64,000 nt of DNA. Source: Adiantum capillus-veneris. Lineage: Eukaryota; Streptophyta; Polypodiopsida; Polypodiales; Pteridaceae. Below, one piece after another: positions 56,446 to 64,000 of this stretch. The position numbers and the translations under genes were made by a program. Location: assembly GCA_014529385.2 (NCBI GenBank), contig CM043946.1, positions 37,088,058-37,152,057 of the forward strand, given 5' to 3'. A model generated the notes under the pieces. It was not told where the DNA came from and ran no database searches. It saw nothing but the letters and a program-made list of their open reading frames with translations. How positions within the stretch are numbered: the first letter of the stretch is position 1; every line of letters begins with the position of its first letter.

Positions 56446-59400
56446 ATGGCTGACAACAACAACACAGATGTGTTCAAGATGTTTGCTGTTGAGGACAGGT
56501 TGGATGGGGACAACTACCCTATGTAGGCTTATATGATGCAACATGTTCTTGTGTCAAAAGGTGTCTGGAACATTGTGCAGGGCATTGATGTACGCCCTGG
56601 TTCTGAAGATGTAGGCGATGTTGAGGATGTTGCAAGTCTTGCTGCAAGGATTGCAGCTGTTAGAGTTGTTTTGCCTACGGCAGAACAAGCTCGTTGGGAC
56701 GTTAAGGATGCGCAGGCTCATGCATTGATTGCGTTGTCTGTGAAGCGCACCATTATTCCTCACATTCGTTCAGCAAAATCTGCAAAACAGGCTTGGGATA
56801 TTCTAGCAGGTCTTTATGCAAGCCACAATGAGGCTAAAATTGCTTTGCTGCGTAAAGAGCTAGAGTCGAAGATTATGCATGAGGAAGATGATATGGACAC
56901 TTTCCTTGCTAGTGTCAAGGATATCAATGAGCAACTCATTTCTGCAGGTGAAGTCATTTCGGACAGTTCCCTTGTGCAGACTGTTCTTGATGCCTTACCA
57001 GATTCCTACCAGACTTTTGCTAGTACTTGGAGACTGATGACCCAAGGAAATCCTGAAGTTGTCAAGTTTGATGCATTATGCACATTGCTGTTGCAAGAGT
57101 CACTTTCTAGAAAAAACAGGACTAGGCAGCGTGCAGTTGAACAGGCTTTTATTGCTTCTCAAAGAAAGGGTGGTAACAGTAATGCAGCCACTTCTTATGG
57201 TTCTGCTGCGAGTGGCAAAAATTCTGTTCCTAATGCTTCTGCTGGCAGCACTTCGTGTGGCAATTCTGGTGATAAGGGCAAAAAGAAGATGCGTTGCCAT
57301 TATTGTAAAGCCAATGATCACTTGATCAAGTCGTGTCCTAAGTTGAAGGCCAAAGAGGCTAAGAAGAAAGAGGGTGGTTCCACTGCAAATGCTGGTTCCA
57401 CTACAAATGCAGCCATTGTTGAGTCTTCTGTGAAAGGAGATTGTGATGCTGATGTTGATGCAGAATGGGCTTTTAGCGCAGAGTGCACCTACAATCCTGC
57501 TGTCCATGATGCATGCTTGTCAGTTGCTGCAGATTCACATGTGTGGTATTTCGACAGTGGTGCTACAAAGCACATTACCTCACATCGTGAATTGTTTACC
57601 TCTCTCGAGTCTGTCCCTCATGGGAATTCAGTCACTTGTGCCAACAACGCCTCTTATCCAGTTCAGGGAGTTGGAAAGATTGTGCTCACTGGTGCTAATG
57701 GCAGTTCCTTCACACTTGTTGATGCACTTTATGTACCTGGGATCAAGAAGAATCTCTTGTCTGTATCCGCACTTGCTAGACTTGGACTTGTAGTCAAATT
57801 TGTGGATGACAGATGTACAATTCATGATCTCAGTTTTGGTGATGAAATTGTTGCATCTGGGCTTTTGTGCCGTGGGCTGTATAAGCTCACTTTGTATGAC
57901 AAGTGTGGACAAAATTTTGCAAATGCTGTTGCAGATTCAAGGGCTATTTCAGATGCAAAACTTTGGCATGCACGTTTTGGTCATCTGAATTTTACCAGTT
58001 TGCTGCGTTTGCAGAAAACTGATATGGTTGCTTCTTTGCCGCCTCTTGAAGCACCTATCAAACATGTTTGTGAAGGCTGTATTCTGGGTAAAATGCAGCG
58101 TTCTAAGTTTCCAAAGGATGGTTCAGTTAGGGCCACATGCAGGTTGCAGCTTGTGCATAGTGATGTTTGTGGGCCCATGCAAACTCCGTCCTTGGGCAAT
58201 TACCTGTACTTCGTGACTTTCATTGATGATTACTCCAGGCATGCATGGGTATTTCCGCTTAAAGCGAAGTCCGAAGTTTTTATGTGCTTCAAACAATTTT
58301 TGGCTATGGCTGAAAATGTCTCAAAATGTACTATGGGCACCCTCCGTTCCGATCGAGGGGGGGAGTATATGTCTCATGAATTTAATGCATTTCTGGCTAG
58401 TCGTGGGATAAAACACCAATGTACAGTGCCTTATACACCTCAGCAAAATGGTGTTGCTGAGAGGAAAAACAGGTCACTAACGGAAATGGCACGATGTATG
58501 GTCAAAAGTCAAGCTTTGCCGCATTCTTTTTGGCTTGAGGCCATCATGTGTGCCACTTATGTACTTAACAGGTGTCCTACGAAAGCTTTGCAGTCTATTA
58601 CTCCATATGAAGCATGGCATGATAGAAAACCTTCTATTGAGCACATGCGTGTTTTTGGCTGTTTGGCATATGCTTTGGTGCGACAAGTGCAGCGCAGAAA
58701 ATTGGATGATAAGGCTGTCAAATGTATTTTTGTTGGTTATAGTGCTGAAAGCAAAGGTTACAGGTTGTATCATCCGCAAACAAAACGTATTCTGGTTTCA
58801 CGGGATGTAGTGTTTGTGGAAGACTCTGTTCAGCCCTTGCTGTCATGTACTAGAGACAGTAATGTAAGCTCACAGGACATTTATGACACTTTGTTGCCTC
58901 TTTTCAGTGGTGGAAATACGAATGTAAGTTCCAATGAGGCAAATGTACAGCCTATGGGGGTTTCTGAAAATGTTTTAGAACAGCCTATCACTGATGCAGA
59001 TGTACATGATGTACTTGATGAGGAAAGGGCTGAAAATGAGCAGGCTAGAGGTATGCCAAAATGGCTGGTGCACACTTTGCGTGACAGTAAATTGGATGCA
59101 CCTTTATCTAGTCGTACTCGTTCAGGCTCTCGCCATGCATCTTATGCATCAGATTGTTATGCTTTGGCTGTGTCTAGTTTACATGATGTTGAGGAGCCTC
59201 TGTCTTTTGATGAAGCACAAAATTCAGAAAATTGGATTGCTGCCATGAAATCAGAATATGATGCACTTATAGAGAATGACACATGGACTTTATGTGATTT
59301 GCCTCCTGGCAAAAAGGCCATTGGTACGAAGTGGGTTTACAAGTTGAAACGCAAGCCGGATGGTGAGATCGATCGCCATAAGGCTCGACTTGTTGCAAAG

Positions 59401-60732
59401 GGTTATGCACAACAAAAAGGCATAGATTATGAAGAGACTTTTGCTCCCACTTGTCGTATGACTACTGTGCGTTTTCTATGTGCATTGGCAGCTCATTTTG
59501 GTTGGGATGTACATCAATCAGACATTGTTACTGCTTTCTTGAATGGTGACATATTTGAGGAAGTTTATGTAACGCAGCCTCGCGGTTTTGTCATAAAAGG
59601 ACAAGAGGACAAAGTGTGCAAATGTAAGAAGGCTTTGTATGGGTTGAAGCAATCTCCTCGTGCTTGGTATGAGAAAGCTGACACTCATTTGGTTAAACGA
59701 GGCTTTCGTAACAGTCCAACAGAAAGCACATTGTATGTAAAGCGTGAGGATGATGTATTTCTCATTGTGGTTCTTTATGTTGATGATTTGCTGATCACTG
59801 GACCAAATGAGAGACATATTGCTGAATTTAAGGCTGATTTGAATGCTACTTTCAAGATGAAAGATTTGGGGTTGTTGCATCATTACTTGGGTATACAGTT
59901 TAAGCAGTGTGATGGTGGTATTGCCTTGTGTCAGAAAAGTTACATAGAGACATTGCTATGTAAGTTTGGACTTGAGGATTGCAAACCTATTGCCACTCCC
60001 ATGGAAACAGGTTTGAAGTTGAGTCTACATGATGCTGGCGATCCTGCTGATGTCACTCTTTACCAAACTGCTGTTGGCTGCCTCATTTATGTATGCAGCA
60101 CGAGGCCAGATATTCAGTTTGCAGTCTCGCAGGTCAGCAGATTTATGCATAGCCCAGGGTCTAAGCATTGGCAGGCTGTCAAGAGGATTTTCCGCTACCT
60201 TAGTGGCACTTTACATCTTGGCTTGTTTTATCCCAAGGGGGGATCATTGCCGCTAGACTTACATGCTTTTTCGGACTCAGATTGGGCTGGTTGTTTTGAC
60301 ACGCGAGTGTCCACAAGTGGTTTTTGTTTCATGCTTGGCAGTTCATGTATATCATGGTTGAGCAAGAAGCAACCTACTGTGGCCACTTCGAGTTGTGAGG
60401 CTGAGTACAGGGCAGTCTTCACAGCTACGGTTGAGTGTGTATGGCTCAGACGCCTTATGGCTGACTTGGGTGTTGGACAGGACACTGCCAACACTATCTA
60501 CACTGACAGTCAGAGCGCATTGGCAGTTGCGAGGAACCCAGTTTTTCATGCTCGCACAAAGCACATTGAGGTGCATTACCACTATGTCAGGGAGAGGCTC
60601 TCAGCAGGAGAGATCAGCTTGGCTTATGTGCCAACACAGGACAACCTTGCAGATCTTTTCACAAAGGCATTGTCTCGTGAGAAGCTTGAAGCTTTTCGCA
60701 AAGCTTTGGGCTTACTCCCCTTTGTGGACTGA
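56446..60732 (+). CDS. Copia gag-pol polyprotein (one premature stop)
   Basis: The natural start is the ATG at 56446 (MADNNNTDVFKMFAVEDRL). At 56524-56526 TAG replaces the Trp codon expected in the YPMWAYMM context; from 56533 the frame is open for 1,399 residues. Numbered from 56533: gag 1-220; zinc knuckle CHYCKANDHLIKSC near 254; protease WYFDSGATKHIT near 338; integrase finger (HARFGHLN, CEGCILGK) 477-520 and core with HSDVCGPM near 540, SDRGGEY near 605 and AERKN near 642; RT from NDTWTLCDLP near 915 with catalytic YVDDLLITG near 1082; RNase H with SDSDWAGC near 1246 and TDSQSA near 1327. The order integrase before RT defines copia. All catalytic residues look intact. It may still be made by readthrough or internal start, or be supplied in trans. 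Confidence 0.93.
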
Positions 60733-60795
60733 TCCTGTCCTCAGGGCATGGCACTTCCCTTTACTCATGTGCCAGCTCTCGTTCACCGCATCACT

Positions 60796-60807
60796 CCAGG
60801 GGGGATT
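60796..60807 (+). other. Copia polypurine tract
   Basis: Purine run AGGGGGGA immediately upstream of the 3' LTR, the plus-strand priming site. Confidence 0.75.
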
Positions 60808-61034
60808 TGTTACCATATACATGTGGTAGTGATGTGTGTGAACGCACTAGGACCGCCGGGGCATTTTTTCCCTCTTTAGGAGGTTTTTTCCCCCGTGCAT
60901 TATATATACGCCCATCACTCTAGGGCTATCTATCTTTCCATTGCACACTAAGTAACACACTGTCTATTGTGTGCCTTAAGCTTCCTTCGTCTTCTCCAAG
61001 CTGTGTGTGTTTCTCTGCAACCCTAATTCCAACA
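60808..61034 (+). repeat. Copia 3' LTR, 227 bp
   Basis: Same ends and length as the 5' LTR; the one difference seen is GAACGCAC here against GAACACAC in the 5' copy. Confidence 0.96.
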
Positions 61035-61350
61035 GTTAAATGAATCTTTAAGTAGCCTGTCAATTCACCTTGCACAAGTTGTAGGTCCAAAAGGACAAGC
61101 AAAGAAGTCTGAAGAGCGAGATCCACGACCTAGGAGAGTCTTGCAATGTTGGAATTGCGGAGAGTCTGGACATGGGATGTATGAATGCAGGTGAAGGAAC
61201 TGGTCAACAACCAAGGCTTCTACAAAGACCAAATGGACCAAGACCACCTCCACAAGGGGTAGAAGGAGTTCCACCTTTGCCAGATCCAAATGTGCATGTG
61301 GTAGAGGTGACAAACTCAAATGAGGTTGACATGGAAGCAAATGGCATTAA
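61035..61350 (+). pseudogene. Gypsy gag, right part with zinc knuckle
   Basis: Continuation of the gag frame after the copia insertion: KLNESLSSLS, a basic stretch (KKSEERDPRPRRV) and the knuckle CWNCGESGHGMYECR near 61150. Pieces of linker follow until the TTAA-flanked element begins at 61351. Confidence 0.8.
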
Positions 61351-62624
61351 CACTAGGTTGGTAACCTAACAGGACATAAAAGTGTCCTTTCAGGGTTTTG
61401 AAAAAAACCTCCAAAATCATAGTAGATCCACTCATTTTGTAAAATCCTTTCATGAGGTTATAGTTCAAGGCCTACTACACATGGAAAAAATCATAAACTT
61501 GTAAAATTTCTCATCTTTTGGTCACACCAAGCCTCCAAAGCTGATGAGCCAGTGCATTTTCATCAAAACAGTCATTTCTTACGTTTTGTTGCATAAAAAT
61601 AAGATTAGGGAATTTTGTAGGACTTGAGATTAATTCCCTAGTTAACTTCAATGGGTTGGTGATCAGAACATATGATTGCTTCTCACTCACTATTTTTTGT
61701 TTTGCCAAAACAAATAGGTACAAAAAAGTTGAATTTTTACCATTCTGCAAACCTATCATCAAAGTTTCTATAGCCACGCTCAATACAAATAATATATGCA
61801 TGTTTTCTTAGTTTCCTATTGTCCTTTATGTTCATAAGGAGCCATGGAGCATGTTAAAAGAATAGTACAACAAACATGAAAAAAACTGGGTTCAACATTA
61901 TGAGTTGTAGAATCCCATAGAAACTATTCAATATCTAGCCAAATTTGATCCTTATGACTAGATATGGTTACTACCTACAAAATGCATGTAGTTGTCACAA
62001 GAAACTAACAATATTGAAAAAGCTATACTTGATATACTAGAATGTTTCGTTTTCTTCTATAAGTGAAAAAACCAACCATCCTTGTATACTATGAAAAATA
62101 GGGTATTAGGTGCCCCAAAACTCAAGGAATATTAGCTTTATGTTACAATATGCGACATAGAAAATAAAAAATGCATTTGGATATCATGAAATCCACCAAA
62201 AAAATCATAGAAGAGCTAAAATTGGCTAAAAAACAGGATTTGACATTTTTTGTAGTTTGGTCATAACTTACAACTTTAATATTTATTTCTCCCTAGAAGC
62301 ATCAGGACATGTTGAGGACTACTAAAGATAGTTCTCTAGCATTATAGACCTCACAAACATGAATTCTAGAGTGGTATAATTGCAAAAAGTTGGAAAAAGC
62401 CAAAAACAGGACCCGTTTTTTCACACAGTTTAGGTTGTGAAATGTTGTGCAAGGACAAGGTTAAAGATGGAATTGATATTCCAAAAAAATGTCGAGTTTT
62501 TTTCAACTCATGAGACAACTTTCTAGATGGATAGCACCTCAAAATACATTTTGAAACTCTTGACATAATTCAAGGAAAATGGTCACTTAAGAGGACATGA
62601 AAGTGTCCCATTACCAACCTAGTG
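61351..62624. mobile_element. Non-autonomous DNA element with CACTAG ends (copy 2)
   Basis: Starts CACTAGGTTGGTAACC and ends in the inverted form TTACCAACCTAGTG, with 14 bp of perfect inverted repeat; TTAA lies on both sides. A subterminal AGGACATAAAAGTGTCC is itself palindromic and recurs inverted near the other end. Interior 1.27 kb is AT-rich and non-coding. It splits the gypsy gag-protease reading. Related to 38392-39740. Confidence 0.78.
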
Positions 62625-62628
62625 TTAA

Positions 62629-63125
62629 TTAAGCGTGGCCGAGGAAAAGGTAAAGAGAAAGAAGGTGTTACATCACAGAGTGACCATGGACGAGGCAAGA
62701 AGGCAAAGGAGACCAAGGAAGCTAAGAGGACTCGACGTCGTATCAATCTCCGAGACTTCCCTCTTGGACATGGTATGGCTCCATACAACCTATTGGAAGA
62801 CATGAGAGGTAAGGGTCCTGATATCTCATGGCCTTAGTTTCTTGCATTATGCCCACAAGTTAGGAGGGATTTAATGAAGGCAGTTAGCACTAGGAGAAAG
62901 ATAAAAGAGAGTGTTACTGTTGTAAAAATTGCACATGCTGAAATGTATGAGGATATTACACCTGTGCTAGATTGTTACATCAAAGGAAGATTGGTTAGGA
63001 AAGGTCTAGTGGATGGGGGTGCACAAATTTGCATCATGACAGAAGGACTCATGCAAAGACTAGGCATGCAGATCCATGAGACACCTAAAATTAAAGTCAA
63101 AATGGCAAACAATAGCAAAGCTAGT
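62629..63125 (+). pseudogene. Gypsy linker and aspartic protease
   Basis: Right-hand continuation of the same gypsy polyprotein: a Lys/Arg-rich linker (RGRGKGKEKEG), INLRDFPLGHGMAPYNLL, a TAG near 62836, then ITPVLDCYIKGRLVRKGLVD and the protease signature VDGGAQICIMTE (catalytic Asp) near 63012. It is cut at 63126 by the right IR2 arm, so RT and integrase are not in the window. Confidence 0.82.
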
Positions 63126-63126
63126 A

Positions 63127-63383
63127 GAGGCGGTCCGGGGTGGGCGACAAGAAGAGCAACCTCTAGACACCCTTCAAGGCTCCCGTGCTGCTCAATGGGG
63201 TTGGGGCACAACACAACACAAACCAAAACAACAAACCACAGCCAAATCCCAACTACACAAGGGGCACCACCTAGTTTAAGAGCAAACTAGGACGCAAAAG
63301 AGGAGAATCGTTAGAGCAACCCACAAACAAGCAAGGAATTTACACTAACCCTAACACCAATGGAACACTCTCACACACTAAAA

Positions 63384-63425
<42 letters not shown>

Positions 63426-64000
63426 TGCTCGGGCTGCTTAGAAATGTATTGGCAATGATCAAGCAAACACAACTATATATTTAAGAAAGAGAGAGAAAGG
63501 GAGAGGGGGTGCTTGTTGCATTAATACCTTCTTACAAATCTGTCATGACAAATCAAAGTGAGATTAGTATTTGTTCAACATAGCTTGCGTAAATTTCACC
63601 ACAACACATAAAAAGAAAAGCCACCCTAATCACTGTCTTAAGGCCAGGGGAGTCCTCTCCACCCTGTCGCCCTCTTACAGTATGTGGGATTTATGGCTAG
63701 ATTGATGACAACACCAGAGACAAGCTATCAAGAACTTAACAAAAAACACCAAGACACTTACGCATCATTGTTGTCCATTACTTCACGTTGGAAGGGAAGT
63801 ATCCAAGCTTAGTCCAAATCCACCCTCCTTGATTCAGCAAATGTTGGGCTTACACTAGTAGGAGAAATGATAGATTTCCTACTCTCAATTGAATGATCAC
63901 TCTCTCTCTCTTACAATGGCATAGAGTTCCCTTGCTAATCCCCTATTACAACACATGCACATGCATAAGACAATGAGCTTCCACTCAAGAGCTCCTTCTA
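63127..64000 (-). repeat. Inverted repeat IR2, right arm (runs off the window)
   Basis: Reverse complement of 52796-53570 plus length differences, including a (GA)n array at 63388-63421. It begins inside the gypsy protease gene at 63127 and continues past the window end. Confidence 0.85.

Larger units (their letters stand above)
55857..61034 (+). mobile_element. Full-length, young Ty1/copia retrotransposon
   Basis: A 5,178-bp element with 227-bp LTRs that differ at one position seen, so it inserted recently. The 5-bp target duplication GTTAA is perfect (55852-55856 and 61035-61039). Primer-binding site TGGTATCAGAGC is at 56086-56097 and a polypurine tract (AGGGGGGA) just before the 3' LTR. 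One long polyprotein frame fills the interior; the only defect seen is a TAG at codon 27. It is inserted in the gypsy gag gene in the same orientation. Confidence 0.97.

Noticed and set aside
1-64000. tRNA, rRNA or snRNA genes
   Set aside because: No cloverleaf with A/B boxes, rRNA core or U-snRNA motifs was recognised by eye; the tRNA-like TGGTATCAGAGC motifs are retroelement primer-binding sites.

Overview
The window reads as repeat-dense nuclear DNA of a land plant. Evidence: spliced genes with GT..AG introns, plant-type CACTA (En/Spm) transposons carrying a TNP2 transposase with DUF4218/DUF4216-like regions, Ty1/copia and Ty3/gypsy retrotransposons primed by initiator-Met tRNA, a MULE-type transposase with a SWIM finger, long (GA)n/(TA)n/(CA)n microsatellites and no operon-like gene packing. 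The species cannot be fixed from sequence; a fern or other early-diverging plant is only a guess.

Layout. 1-8380: 3' part of a CACTA element (CACTA-1, + strand) with a broken TNP2 that carries an internal 2,293-bp tandem duplication, and an intact three-exon TNPA-like gene. 8381-12923: segment A, with a degraded gypsy protease and a small intact 138-aa gene that has its own TATA box. 12924-~20999: a second, related CACTA element (CACTA-2, - strand), both genes broken, whose 5' part holds a captured heavy-metal-associated (HMA) gene fragment. 21000-23627: a non-coding LTR element with 142-bp LTRs (- strand). 23628-24530: a LINE-type reverse-transcriptase fragment. 24539-26226 and 34087-35742: arms of a long inverted repeat. 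Between the arms: a copia remnant, segment B (a second copy of segment A, containing a pseudogene copy of the small gene and a 128-bp Helitron-like insertion) and an unidentified coding-like tract. 36039-37020: segment C, a copy of the left part of A without CACTA-1. 37021-40400: a decayed gypsy element containing a TTAA-flanked non-autonomous DNA element. 40405-45231: a second gypsy element, broken and truncated in integrase. 45888-47869: a decayed MULE-type transposase. 49090-49510: an array of palindromic repeats, then 49658-51026, a four-exon ParB-like gene with one frameshift. 52796-64000: an inverted pair of unclassified repeats enclosing unknown duplicated modules and a gypsy gag/protease gene that was itself hit by a young 5.2-kb copia element (55857-61034) and a second TTAA-flanked element.

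Interactions. Most of the window is nested and duplicated transposons. Segments C and B serve as unoccupied reference sites for the two CACTA insertions. The only apparently intact coding units are the TNPA-like gene of CACTA-1, the 138-aa gene in segment A and the copia polyprotein (one nonsense codon near its start). The most unusual host-like locus is the ParB-fold gene with the palindromic array upstream; the HMA capture and the mini-Helitron are the clearest examples of mobile elements moving or splitting gene sequence.
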